A stretch of DNA of 64,000 nucleotides from Pseudomonas sp. TCU-HL1 (GCF_001708505.1 NZ_CP015992.1:372001-436000); one strand, 5' to 3'; shown: positions 34,114 through 43,003, numbered from the stretch's first letter. A program made the numbers and translations. Notes: generated by a model from the letters alone, not told the origin.

Positions 34114-35303
34114 GACCCGGCGCTGCTCGTGCTCGACAGCAGGGCGTAGAAGCTGTGGCGATCCTGCGGTCGGGCAAAGAGGTAACCCTGGGCCACCTGG
34201 CAGCCGAGCGACAGCAGGCGTTCGCGCTGCTCGACGGTTTCCACGCCCTCCACCACCAGCGTCATGTCCATTGCGTTGGCCAGCGCGACTGCGCTGCTGA
34301 TGATGGCGCCGCTGCGGGGCTGGCTCACGAGTTTGCGGACAAAGACGGCATCCAGCTTGACCTGACTGAAGGGCAACTCGCAGAGCCGGTCGAGCGACGA
34401 GTAGCCAGCGCCGAAATCGTCCATGGCCAGTCCGCACCCCAGCAGGCGCAATCTCACCAGGCTTTCCAGGCTGGCGGCGGGGGCTTCCAGCAGGCCGGTT
34501 TCGGTGAGTTCGAACGTCAGACTCTTGCCAGGTACCCCGGCGTCCGCCAGGGCTTTCCCGACGCGCTCGGCAAGGTCTTGATCGCTAAGCTGCTGGGGCT
34601 GGAGGTTGAACGCGAGGTTCACCTGTTGCCCGGCGCGGGCAAGGTCCTGCTGCAATGTCAGGCCTTGCGCGAGGAGCTGCCAGAACAACCGGTCGATCAG
34701 GCCATGGGCCTCCATGGCCGGCAGGAACCGGGAGGGCGGGAGTATGCCGTGCTGCGGATGGCGCCAGCGGGCCAGGACTTCAGCGCCCTGCATCTTCTCG
34801 CTCTCAAGGTGGAATTTGGGCTGGAACCAGGCTTCGAACTCGCCCTGCCCGAGGCCGCGGAGAATCTCGTCCAGGCCAAGTGGTTCGATGAATTCTCGAA
34901 TGGGCTTCATGTCGGCCGGCTGTGGCGTGTGCCGCCCGAGCAGGGCCTCGGCATGCTCGATGTTGAAGGGCTTGCCCAGGTCGCCGAGAAAGTGAAATCC
35001 AAGGCAACGAATCATGGAAATGGTCGCCTGGCGCAACTCCGGTTCCACTTCGCTGCTGAGAATGACCGAGCGGACGGTACCCGCCTGGCTGGCATGGCGC
35101 AGGAAGGCCAGGCCGTCCATGCCGGCCATGCGCAGGTCGCAGAGCACGATGTCGACTCCGCCACAGGCTTCCAGGCGTGCCAGTGCCTCGGCGCCGTCGG
35201 CTGCTTCATGGATGCGCTCGAGCCCCAGTTGCCGCAAGGCGGTGACGGCGATCAGGCGCTGGAATGGTTCGTCTTCCAGAACCAGAATGCTGATGTTCTT
35301 CAT
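34107..35303 (-). CDS. rocR: RocR-type response regulator with EAL phosphodiesterase domain
   Basis: The 398-residue protein starts at MKNISILVLEDEP (35303); upstream in-frame Mets would add a disordered leader. The receiver domain has Asp56 (DIVLCDLRMAG). The EAL domain from about 150 has Glu175 in an EVL variant, ELTE, the DDFGAGYSS loop, VKLD and VVEGVET, so metal and catalytic residues are all present. In P. aeruginosa RocR degrades c-di-GMP and antagonises RocA1. Its 3' end overlaps the kinase gene by seven bases in convergent orientation. Confidence 0.9.
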   Translation of the reverse strand: MKNISILVLEDEPFQRLIAVTALRQLGLERIHEAADGAEALARLEACGGVDIVLCDLRMAGMDGLAFLRHASQAGTVRSVILSSEVEPELRQATISMIRCLGFHFLGDLGKPFNIEHAEALLGRHTPQPADMKPIREFIEPLGLDEILRGLGQGEFEAWFQPKFHLESEKMQGAEVLARWRHPQHGILPPSRFLPAMEAHGLIDRLFWQLLAQGLTLQQDLARAGQQVNLAFNLQPQQLSDQDLAERVGKALADAGVPGKSLTFELTETGLLEAPAASLESLVRLRLLGCGLAMDDFGAGYSSLDRLCELPFSQVKLDAVFVRKLVSQPRSGAIISSAVALANAMDMTLVVEGVETVEQRERLLSLGCQVAQGYLFARPQDRHSFYALLSSTSSAGSH

Positions 35304-35386
35304 GTTGGGCTCGACAGGGTTTGGGATACCGGCCACGTTACTGAGGGTGGATCGTCCCCGGCTAGGCGACGCTTCCTGTGAGGGTG

Positions 35387-35400
35387 TAGGAAATTTCATC
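35387..35400. promoter_or_regulatory. BvgA-like box between rocR and the rocA-like gene
   Basis: TAGGAAATTTCATC, one perfect and one degenerate arm of the TAGGAA/TTTCYTA type, in the divergent promoter region 35304-35469. Confidence 0.4.
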
Positions 35401-35469
35401 GGTGGTAGATTAACGGCCACCACTGAGGGCAATGCCAATGGTGCTCGCCCCACTGATATCGAGGTTGCA

Positions 35470-36105
35470 ATGAGAAGTGCCCTGATAGTCGACGATCACC
35501 CGGTCATCCGGATGGCCGTCCGCATGTTGCTGGAGCGCAATGGAATCGAGGTCGTCGGCGAAGCGGACAATGGCGTCGACGCCTTGCAACTGATCCGCCA
35601 GCACGAACCGGACATTGTCATCCTGGACATCGGGATTCCGCGCCTTGATGGTCTCAATGTCATCTCGCGAATTCGCGCCTTAGGCCTGGACAGTCATGTG
35701 CTGGTGCTGACGTCCCAGCCGGCGGAAGGCTTTTCCCAGCGTTGCTTCCAGGCCGGTGCAAAGGGTTTTGTCAGCAAGGAAGAAGACCTGCAGCACCTGC
35801 TGACCGCCATCAACGCCATCAGTGCCGGTTTCACCGTTTTCCCTTCCAGCACCTTGAACGGTGGACAATCGCCCGCTCTAAGCGAGGCTGAACTGGTCGA
35901 ACGGCTCTCCAACCAGGAGCTGATGGTGTTGCAGTACCTGGCGACCGGGTTGTCGAACAAGGACATTGGCGAGCGCATGCTGCTCAGCAACAAGACCGTC
36001 AGCACCTACAAGACGCGCATCCAGCAGAAGCTGAACCTGGGGTCCCTGCTGGAGCTGATCGAGTTTGCCCGGCGCAATGAGCTCACCGCCCGGCGGGAAG
36101 GCTAG
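35470..36105 (+). CDS. NarL/BvgA-type response regulator (RocA1-like)
   Basis: This 211-residue protein starts MRSALIVDDHPVIRM. Its receiver has an intact acidic pair Asp8-Asp9 and phosphoacceptor Asp53 (IVILDIGIPRLDG). The C-terminal LuxR-type helix-turn-helix (LSNQELMVLQYLATGLSNKDIGERML) ends near residue 205. It is divergent from rocR and lies 32 bases from the convergent usher gene. By analogy with P. aeruginosa RocA1 it should activate fimbrial genes when phosphorylated by the RocS1-type kinase. Confidence 0.88.
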   Translation: MRSALIVDDHPVIRMAVRMLLERNGIEVVGEADNGVDALQLIRQHEPDIVILDIGIPRLDGLNVISRIRALGLDSHVLVLTSQPAEGFSQRCFQAGAKGFVSKEEDLQHLLTAINAISAGFTVFPSSTLNGGQSPALSEAELVERLSNQELMVLQYLATGLSNKDIGERMLLSNKTVSTYKTRIQQKLNLGSLLELIEFARRNELTARREG

Positions 36106-36136
36106 CGACCCGTACCCGTGGAGCCATTCCGCCCGG

Positions 36137-38638
36137 TCAGCCCTGGCAGGTAAGGCGGTAGCGCTGATAGTTGCTGGGTTTGTCCTGCGGCGGGAGCGAG
36201 TAGGCGGCGGAGCACTGCGTGCCGCCCCACTTGATGGTCAGCGTGGCCTGCTCTTCTTCGACTAGCGCCAGCGCCCGGCCGCTGGGGTCGGAGATGGCCA
36301 GTTGCTTGCCGCTGGCGTCCTCCAGCGAGGCGCCGAACGGAATAGCCTGCCCCAGACTGTCGAACAGCTCGAACTGGACGCGGCGCCCCTTCTTCCCTTC
36401 GTATCGGGCGCGCACCACAGCGCCGCGGCGTGGCACGACCTGTTGCGTGGCATTGTCGATGTCGATGTCGCCGCCGAGGTTGCGCGTGTTCAAGGAGATC
36501 CAGTTCACCCGGTAGGGCTGTGCGTTGGGTATCACTGCATAGCCGTTGTAGCCGGTTTTCACGCCAGTGTAGTTGCTGATTTCGACGCCCGGAATGTCGG
36601 GTACTTCCACCAGGGCGAAGGTCTCCCCCACCGGCTGCCCCAGGTTTATCCCGCCCGCATGGGCAACCAGGGCGCCGGCCACGGTCAGGTTTTCCGACGT
36701 GAAGCCTCGCCCCTTGCTGTAACCCAGGGTGATGTCCGCCATCGAATTGCGGCTGTTCAGGCTAGCCGAGCCCGAGTTGCCGCTGCCACTGCTATTGCTG
36801 CCTTGCACCGAGTAGGAGAGGTCATTGTCCTCGGACAGGTAGCCGTTCACCCCGACCTGTGTGCTGTCGCTGTGTTTCTGGCTGGTGGCCGAGACATAGG
36901 CTCGTGGTGCGCGCGGTTTTGATCCCAAGGGGAAGGAAACCGAGAGGCTGACCTGGGTGTCGTCGTTCGACTGGCCGTAGGTGCTGGTGTTGCGCGTCTG
37001 GCTGACGCTGAAGCTGTAGCTGACGTCCCGCCAGCCATTGGAGTAACCGGCGGATAGGCTGCGCGAGCCGCCGCGATTCCAGTAACGCTCGTCGCTGGCG
37101 TTGATGTAGAGGTTGCCGTACTGGCGTTGCCCCAGGGTCTGGTTGACGGTCAGGTCGGTGCGGATCTTCGAGCGGCCACTGGTAGCGGGCAGGCCGCTGC
37201 TGAGCTCCTGGACATGCTCGGTGAGTGTCCGGTAGCCCTCGGTGGAGTAGCGGTAGGCCGCCAGGGTGAAGCTGGTATCGGTATCGGTGAAGGTCTTGGC
37301 GTACAGGGCTCGCACACTGTTGCCCCGTGCGGACAGCCCTCTTACACGGCTGGCGGAGTGGGTCAGGTCGAGCGATACGGCGCCAATCGAGGTGTTCCGG
37401 CCAGCACCGACCGAAACAGCGTTGAAGTCCTGGGTGGCCTGGGCGCCGACAATGCCGGTGAGGTTGCTGCTCACGCCGTAGGCGGCGGTTCCACTGACGA
37501 ATCCGGGGGTCTTCTGGTCGTCACTGTTGCTGTTGAACTGGCCGGCTGAAAGGCTGTATTTCAGTTGGCCTTCGCGAACCATGGTCGGCAGGCTGGAGAA
37601 GGCCTGGCGGGTTACCCGGCGGCGGCCGTCCGCCTCGATGACGGTGATTTCCAGGTCGCCGTTGGACCCGGTCGGGTAGATGTCGCTGATCTCGAACGGA
37701 CCGGGTGATACGGTCGTGGAGTGGAGGATGTAGTCGTTCTGGCGGATTTCCACCGTCGCGTTGGTTTCCGCGACGCCGCGGATCACCGGCGCATAGCCGC
37801 GCTCGCCGTCCGCCCGCATGGCCTCGTCGGAAGCCAGCTTGATACCGCGATAGCGCACGCTGTCGAACAGGTCGGTGTCGGAGTAGATCTCGCCCAGGGC
37901 GAACTGCCCCTTGAGGCGGGTGACGTCGTGCTGCAGATAGGTGCGGTTGCTCTTGAAGGTACTCGGGCGACCGGTGCCGGTCCGGTAGTTGGACTCGTTG
38001 CGCAGGCGCCAGGAGCCCAGGTTGATACCGTTGCGCAGGCCCAGGTTGCTGGCGGTCTGCCGGCCGTAGTCGTCCCGGCTCCTGTTGGTGTTGAACTGGT
38101 AGTTGATGAAGGCCGCGTTGACACCATGGTCCCAGAGCGCTGGGTCAACGTAGCCGCGGCGCCCCCGGAGCATGGCGATCTGTGGAATGCTGGCGTTCAG
38201 GCGCAGGCGGGTCGAGTCGAAGCGCAGCACGGCCTGGTCGATCAGGGTCGACAGGTCGTAGCAGGTGTCCACGGCCTCGGGGTCGAGCTTGCCCTGTTCC
38301 ATCAGCTTGGCCATGTCGATGCCCAGCAGATGCAGCAGGTCGAAGTTCAGGCAGGCCTCGACGATCCCAGTCTGCGGGTTGCGCTGGAAGTCGATGTCCC
38401 GGCGGCCGACCAGTATCTCGTTGGCATAGAGGTCGACCCGGTAGTTGCCGGGCAGGACATTGTTACTGCGCAGCAATTGCTGCACGTCCACCGTCCCTGA
38501 AGCGCCTTTCAGGAAGGTCGTGTTGAAGGATGCGACCTGCGCGTCTTCCACCGGCAGCGGCTGCGGATACTCGGCAGCGAAAGCTGCTGCGGGAATAGCC
38601 AGGGAAATGGCTAGCGCAAGTCTGCTGGGGCGAATCAT
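36137..38638 (-). CDS. Fimbrial outer-membrane usher (FimD/PapC family)
   Basis: An 833-residue outer-membrane protein. The start at 38638 (MIRPSRLALAISLAIP) opens a signal peptide ending AFAAEYP. An N-terminal periplasmic domain with FNTTFLKG, a 24-strand barrel (repeated SYSxS, GYS patterns), plug and two C-terminal domains are of usual length. The C-terminus has a Cys pair (CSAAYSLPP, YRLTC), typical of ushers. It exports chaperone-subunit complexes. It is the last gene of the leftward subunit-chaperone-usher cluster, and no tip adhesin follows. Confidence 0.92.
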   Translation of the reverse strand: MIRPSRLALAISLAIPAAAFAAEYPQPLPVEDAQVASFNTTFLKGASGTVDVQQLLRSNNVLPGNYRVDLYANEILVGRRDIDFQRNPQTGIVEACLNFDLLHLLGIDMAKLMEQGKLDPEAVDTCYDLSTLIDQAVLRFDSTRLRLNASIPQIAMLRGRRGYVDPALWDHGVNAAFINYQFNTNRSRDDYGRQTASNLGLRNGINLGSWRLRNESNYRTGTGRPSTFKSNRTYLQHDVTRLKGQFALGEIYSDTDLFDSVRYRGIKLASDEAMRADGERGYAPVIRGVAETNATVEIRQNDYILHSTTVSPGPFEISDIYPTGSNGDLEITVIEADGRRRVTRQAFSSLPTMVREGQLKYSLSAGQFNSNSDDQKTPGFVSGTAAYGVSSNLTGIVGAQATQDFNAVSVGAGRNTSIGAVSLDLTHSASRVRGLSARGNSVRALYAKTFTDTDTSFTLAAYRYSTEGYRTLTEHVQELSSGLPATSGRSKIRTDLTVNQTLGQRQYGNLYINASDERYWNRGGSRSLSAGYSNGWRDVSYSFSVSQTRNTSTYGQSNDDTQVSLSVSFPLGSKPRAPRAYVSATSQKHSDSTQVGVNGYLSEDNDLSYSVQGSNSSGSGNSGSASLNSRNSMADITLGYSKGRGFTSENLTVAGALVAHAGGINLGQPVGETFALVEVPDIPGVEISNYTGVKTGYNGYAVIPNAQPYRVNWISLNTRNLGGDIDIDNATQQVVPRRGAVVRARYEGKKGRRVQFELFDSLGQAIPFGASLEDASGKQLAISDPSGRALALVEEEQATLTIKWGGTQCSAAYSLPPQDKPSNYQRYRLTCQG

Positions 38639-38815
38639 CGACGGGAGCAGCTGGCTGCCAATGGCCGGCCGCGCGCACTGTCCCGAGGTATGCCTGGGCC
38701 AATTGCTCATTTCTGAATGCCTGCAATAAGCCTGGCCCACCTCCGCCGAAAGAGCGGTGTCGCGCAGGCGTGCGTGACGCCCGCTAGAGGTGAGCCAGAG
38801 GATTGGGGAGAGCCG

Positions 38816-39556
38816 TTACGAGGCCCGGTCGGCGCGCTTCGCCGTAGTGCCCGTTGCACCGCTGGCCGAGATACGGGCGGAGTAAGGCACTTGCGCCCCG
38901 TAGTCATTGATGCTGGAGAACGACAGATCGACAGCGCCTGCGGAAATCGAACGTGGGACGGTGAAGGTCTTTTCTTCGCCAGGCGCAACCATCGTGGAGT
39001 CGACAGCGACCTCGCTTCCCAGCTTCACGTCGCTCATGGACACGTGATAGTTGCCAGGGTTGCGCACCTTGAGTTCGGTCTTGCCGGCCCCTGACACCAG
39101 TCGCCATTGCAGTTCCTCTGGAGCCAGGCTGGCCTCGCCGGTCAGCCCCGCCGGGCGGAAGAACACCTTGATGCGCTGACGTACCGCCAGTTGCAACGTG
39201 TTCTGGCCGGCGGTGGTCTGGGGGATCTCCTGGACATTCAGCCACACCACCGACTCCCGGTCGCCAGGCATGCCACTACCCTCGAACAGGATGCGCAGTA
39301 ATTGCCGCTCGTTAGCCGGCAGACGGACGAGGGGCGGGGTTACGGCAAAGGGCGCGGCAGTGTCGGTGTCGTTCCCGCCGTCGATCCAGGACTGCACCAG
39401 GACGTCCTGGCCAGCGTTGCGGACCGTGACGCTAGCCTCTTTGTTGGAGCTGTTGAAAACGATGCGGGTGGAGCTGAGGGATATACCCGCGCAAGCGTGT
39501 GACGCCAGCACCAGGCTCAGGGCGCCCACGCAGGCAGAGATCGTACGACGGAGCAT
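38816..39556 (-). CDS. Periplasmic pilus chaperone (PapD/FimC family)
   Basis: A 246-residue protein starting MLRRTISACVGALSL with a signal peptide ending HACAGISL. It has chaperone features ISLSSTRIVFNSSNKEASVTVRN, PPLVRLPANERQLLRIL and VVWLNVQEIP, with a C-terminal Ig-like domain (NPGNYHVSMSDVKLG). It caps fimbrial subunits by donor-strand complementation and hands them to the usher. It lies between subunit and usher genes on the same strand. The in-frame GTG at 39568 is a less likely start. Confidence 0.92.
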   Translation of the reverse strand: MLRRTISACVGALSLVLASHACAGISLSSTRIVFNSSNKEASVTVRNAGQDVLVQSWIDGGNDTDTAAPFAVTPPLVRLPANERQLLRILFEGSGMPGDRESVVWLNVQEIPQTTAGQNTLQLAVRQRIKVFFRPAGLTGEASLAPEELQWRLVSGAGKTELKVRNPGNYHVSMSDVKLGSEVAVDSTMVAPGEEKTFTVPRSISAGAVDLSFSSINDYGAQVPYSARISASGATGTTAKRADRAS

Positions 39557-39630
39557 AGGTATTACCACCAGGTACTAGGGAGGTGGCGAGGCCGGGTGGC
39601 CTCGCCTATCTTCAGGGACGCAGTACCTGC

Positions 39631-40197
39631 TTACTCGTACTCGAGGGTGAACGGCAGGGTCGCGTTACCGTCACCCGCGGTGGCGGACGACGGGTCAGCG
39701 GTGGTGACGTAGGCGGCCGCGAAGTTCAGGGTGGCGTCGGAACCCTTCAGGTCGGCCTCGATCTTGGCGGTGGCCGGGGTGCTCAGGTCGACGGGTTTGC
39801 CGTCGCTGTCGAGGATGGCGATGCCGACGTTCTTGGCGGTGTTGGTGCCGGGGTTCAGGGCCAGGACCTTCTTGCCGGCAACGACGCCGGAACCGGACGT
39901 GGCGTCGAACAGCATGGCGACCTTGGTGCCTGCGTTGCAGTTGATTTTCAGGTTGAAGTCAGCAGCTGCCAGACGGCCGCCGTTCGGAGCTTCGGCGGTG
40001 CCGATGTCCTTGATGGAGACGGTGCCCATGTCGACGGTGACGGCCTTGTTTTTGCCCTGGCTGCCTTCGACCGAGCAGGCGTCGTTGTTGATGAAACCAG
40101 TGAAGTTGATCTGGCCCTGACCTGCCGGGGCAGCGAAAGCGGAACCGCTGGCCGCGATGACGGACATGGCGATGAACGCGAGGGAAAGCTTTTTCAT
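39631..40197 (-). CDS. Major fimbrial subunit (type 1 / Cup type)
   Basis: The 188-residue pilin starts MKKLSLAFIAMSVIA, with a signal peptide ending AFAAPAG. The mature part has the conserved GQINFTGFINNDACSVEG start with the first Cys, LKINCNAG with the second, and the C-terminal FTLEYE with penultimate Tyr used in donor-strand exchange. It is the first gene of the leftward chaperone-usher cluster and should form the fibre rod. Confidence 0.93.
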   Translation of the reverse strand: MKKLSLAFIAMSVIAASGSAFAAPAGQGQINFTGFINNDACSVEGSQGKNKAVTVDMGTVSIKDIGTAEAPNGGRLAAADFNLKINCNAGTKVAMLFDATSGSGVVAGKKVLALNPGTNTAKNVGIAILDSDGKPVDLSTPATAKIEADLKGSDATLNFAAAYVTTADPSSATAGDGNATLPFTLEYE

Positions 40198-40539
40198 TCT
40201 TTACTCCAAGAGATATTGATCACAAAAAGTGATGCATCGAAATGCCCAGCCACGATAAACATCGATGAGTTCCGGGTATATCAGATGAGGTTCTTGGTTC
40301 TGTAAGGAATGACCGCCATGGTCGGTAGCCCGTTTCTGGCCTGAGCCTCAAGACCACAGTTAGCGGGAGTTCGGCCGGATCGGGATTCGACTGATGGATA
40401 GCCGCCGTCCACATCCGGACCGGTTGATCGCGAACGAGAACATTTTGTGTTGAAAGGTGCCGTGTTCGCTCACGGGAGCCGCCAGACCCCACCACTTATG
40501 CCGGGGAGCCGTGGCGACGCTCCGTGGCGCTTCATCCTT
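40198..40539. promoter_or_regulatory. Promoter region of the fimbrial cluster
   Basis: No gene is supported in these 342 bases. On the minus strand a half box TTCCTTAC occurs near 40300-40307. No clear terminator for the upstream small gene is seen. Confidence 0.4.
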
Positions 40540-40860
40540 TCAATTGAAGGTCACCACCACCACCTTGCCGCGCGTCGTGGTCCTGGAAGTACCTGCGACT
40601 TCATAGGTGCTGATCGAGGATGTATCGCTGATCCCGGCGCACCTATTGCTCGGGGCTGGGACCGCCCCGGCACGATCCGGACTGGAACTGTTGGTGCGAC
40701 CGGCGTGTTGGTGCCAGGTGGCCGTGGGATATTCACATGGAGCCCTACTTATGCTTCCGACAAAGTGAATGATGCCGTGGATCGTCTTTTCTTCGTTTGA
40801 GTAGGAGTCGGCTGAAAATGCAGTCAGCAGCAGAGCGGTAGAAGCAAGGATAATTTTCAT
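40540..40860 (-). CDS. Small secreted fimbrial-like protein
   Basis: A 106-residue ORF starting MKIILASTALLLTAF, with a signal peptide ending about SADSYSN and GAGGG before the ATG. Mature residues HGIIHFVGSISRAPCEY follow the pilin pattern G-x-I-x-F-x-G-x-I-x3-x-C, and a second Cys is in SNRCAGI. It ends VVVVTFN, a beta-strand-like tail. It is far shorter than a normal pilin domain, so it could be a minor or terminator subunit, or a degraded pilin. It lies upstream of the major subunit on the same strand. Confidence 0.65.
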   Translation of the reverse strand: MKIILASTALLLTAFSADSYSNEEKTIHGIIHFVGSISRAPCEYPTATWHQHAGRTNSSSPDRAGAVPAPSNRCAGISDTSSISTYEVAGTSRTTTRGKVVVVTFN

Positions 40861-41154
40861 GGTGTGACCCTCTATCTGGCTCAGGGTCAGTAAAAATCAG
40901 AAGACTCTTACTCGCCACATCTTGGCTGTCCGGTTTTTCTGTAGGAATTCATGGTCTATCTGAAGAGGCTTCTCATCTTTCGGACAATTCCCTGGCAAAT
41001 TGAGTACTTGTCCTCAATCTGTCTGTATTAGGAAATTTCTTACCCCCACTTGCTTACTGGAACCAGAGATCATTGGAGGTTTTTCCATTGCTGCCTGAAG
41101 GCAGCTTCTGTCAGGAGGACGCCCCCGGTGCGCGTGGCGAGGGATCGTTCAGGC
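40861..41154. promoter_or_regulatory. Upstream region of the small fimbrial-like gene
   Basis: No gene seen. It contains the box TAGGAAATTTCTTA at 41029-41042 and a partial copy TAGGAATTCATG at 40941-40952. Confidence 0.4.
41029..41042. promoter_or_regulatory. BvgA-like inverted box
   Basis: TAGGAAATTTCTTA, close to perfect dyad symmetry, about 170 bases upstream of the small fimbrial-like gene; same type as 30337-30350. Confidence 0.45.
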
Positions 41155-41178
41155 AAAAAAAGCCCCCGCCGGGGCCGA
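41155..41178 (-). terminator. Terminator of the gbcA transcript
   Basis: On the minus strand GCCCC-GGCG-GGGGC is followed by T7. It lies just after the small ORF that follows gbcA. Confidence 0.85.
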
Positions 41179-41214
41179 CATCCCAGCGAGGGCGAGGGTG
41201 GTCCTTGAGGGACC

Positions 41215-41304
41215 TCAGTGTGAACGTTCGGACCAGGCCTTGAGCAGGCTCGAGGCCAGTCCGTAAAACGTCAGGAGGATGGCGAAGCCGAGGCACACGG
41301 ACAT
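41215..41304 (-). CDS. 29-residue membrane miniprotein downstream of gbcA
   Basis: MSVCLGFAILLTFYGLASSL begins this ORF, followed by a short basic tail (KAWSERSH). It is essentially one transmembrane helix. A strong GGGGGA ribosome site stands seven bases before ATG, and the ORF sits between gbcA (59 bases away) and its terminator. This supports a real gene. No family is recognised; a membrane-anchoring or quality-control partner of betaine demethylation or transport is possible. Confidence 0.55.
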   Translation of the reverse strand: MSVCLGFAILLTFYGLASSLLKAWSERSH

Positions 41305-41363
41305 GGCTGTTCCCCCGGCTCCGGGAGGTCGGCCTAGGCCGCCTCGCGGAGCGCCTCGATGCG

Positions 41364-42653
41364 TTACTCGTTGACCTGGCGCAGCTTGGTGGCCGGGGTA
41401 TCGCCCAGGTTGTTGAGCATGCGTTCGCTGTACCAGTCGAGGAAGTTGATCACGCCGAACTCGTAGGTCTTGGAGTACGGGCCCGGCTGGTAGGCGGTGG
41501 AGTTGATGCCGCGCTGGTTCTCTTCGGCCAGGCGGCGGTCCTGGTCGTTGGTGGCGTCCCAGACTTCGCGCAGGCGCGCCACGTCGTAGTCCACGCCTTC
41601 CACGGCGTCCTTGTGCACCAGCCACTTGGTGGTGACCACGGTTTCCTGGGCGCTGATGGGCCACACGGTGAAGACGATCATGTGGTCGCCCATGCAGTGG
41701 TTCCAGGCGTGCGGCAGGTGGAGGATGCGCATGGAGCCCAGGTCCGGATTCTTGATGCGGCCCATGAGTTTCTTGCAGCCCTGCTTGCCGTCCATGGTCA
41801 TGGACACGGTGCCGTCGAGCAGCGGCATGCGCACGATGCGGTTGCGCAGGCCGAAGCTGGCGTGGGCGTAGGGGATCTTCTCCTCGTCCCAGGCCTTGGT
41901 GCAGGCGGCAACCTGATCCTTGAACGCCTGGCTGGCGCGCGGGTCGGTGACGTCGTCCCACTCCAGCAGGGTCTTCAGCAGTTCCGGGTGCGAACCGTTG
42001 CAGTGGTAGCACTCGCGGTTGTTCTCGATCACCAGCTTCCAGTTGGCGGCTTCCTTCAGGGTGGTCTGCACGGCCACCTTGGTGTTCTCCATGTCGTAGG
42101 GCTCCATGTAATGGGCCAGGGTGGAGAGGAAGTCGTCGATGGCCGGCGGGTTTTCCGACAGGTTGACGAAGATGTAGCCGCCGGCGCTCTTCACGTGCAC
42201 GGGCTTGAGGTTGTAGTCCTTGAGGTCGAAGTCGGCGCCCATTTCGGTGCCGGCGAACAGCAGGCGGCCGTCCAGTTCGTAGGTCCACTGGTGGTAGGGG
42301 CAGACCAGCTTGGCGACCTTGCCCTTGTCGCTGACGCACAGGCGCGAGCCACGGTGGCGGCAGACGTTGTGGAAGGCGTGAATCTGACCTTCGGCGCCAC
42401 GGATCACGATGATCGGGTTGTCGCCGATCTGCAGGGTCAGGTAGTTGCCCTTGGCGGGGATCTCGCAGGTCATGCCGGCGATCAGCCATTCCTTGTGGAA
42501 GATCTCCTGCATGTCGATCTGGAACAGGCGCTCGTCGCTGTAGAACGGCTGTGGCAGGGAGAAGCTGTGGTCGCGCTCGCGGAGCATGTCGGCCGTGGCC
42601 TTACGTGCGGGTTCAAGCGGGTCGCCCAGACTCAGGGTGGAAGTGACGTCCAT
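41364..42653 (-). CDS. gbcA: Glycine betaine monooxygenase, Rieske oxygenase subunit
   Basis: The 429-residue protein starts MDVTSTLSLGDPL (42653). The Rieske 2Fe-2S site is C-R-H-x17-C-P-Y-H (CRHRGSRLC ... LVCPYHQW, about residues 95-120). The mononuclear iron site lies in NNRECYHCNGSHPE. With GbcB and O2 it removes one methyl of glycine betaine, giving dimethylglycine and formaldehyde. It is divergent from gbcB across a 350-base region with candidate GbdR sites. Confidence 0.95.
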   Translation of the reverse strand: MDVTSTLSLGDPLEPARKATADMLRERDHSFSLPQPFYSDERLFQIDMQEIFHKEWLIAGMTCEIPAKGNYLTLQIGDNPIIVIRGAEGQIHAFHNVCRHRGSRLCVSDKGKVAKLVCPYHQWTYELDGRLLFAGTEMGADFDLKDYNLKPVHVKSAGGYIFVNLSENPPAIDDFLSTLAHYMEPYDMENTKVAVQTTLKEAANWKLVIENNRECYHCNGSHPELLKTLLEWDDVTDPRASQAFKDQVAACTKAWDEEKIPYAHASFGLRNRIVRMPLLDGTVSMTMDGKQGCKKLMGRIKNPDLGSMRILHLPHAWNHCMGDHMIVFTVWPISAQETVVTTKWLVHKDAVEGVDYDVARLREVWDATNDQDRRLAEENQRGINSTAYQPGPYSKTYEFGVINFLDWYSERMLNNLGDTPATKLRQVNE

Positions 42654-43003
42654 CGGTAACTCCTCAATGGCTGGTCGCGCTGGCGACCGCCGCAAATAAG
42701 TGGCTGGTTCGGTTTACACGCAAGGCGGCGTGGCCTGCCCTCGCTGTTCGCCTCTGCTGCGAGTGCGAGGGTGGTTCGCTCGGAAGCCTTATGGTTCGGC
42801 TGGGACTGAGTGTGCTGGCGCTGTGAGGTACGACCTTGCCCATGGGCGACATGCGAACATCCGTTTCCGACGCGCAAGGCCCGGTGGTTGCTGGCAGGTC
42901 GCGATAAGCATGTGAATGTCGCAGACAGGTAAATGGGCCGTTTTTGCGTTATTCACAATCCGTCGCAATAGGCCGATATCCGGCCGCGCGCGGAGCAGCG
43001 TCC
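42654..43003. promoter_or_regulatory. gbcA-gbcB divergent control region with paired half-sites
   Basis: GTCGCAGACAGG (42918-42929) and GTCGCAATAGGC (42962-42973) are direct repeats 44 bases apart. The same pair at the same spacing occurs upstream of glyA (63803-63858). Both promoters are known GbdR targets in P. aeruginosa. The second site ends only 31 bases before the chosen gbcB start. Confidence 0.65.

Noticed and set aside
40447..40800. 117-codon plus-strand ORF
   Set aside because: Mostly antisense to the small fimbrial-like gene, no ribosome site, low-complexity His run and no signal peptide.
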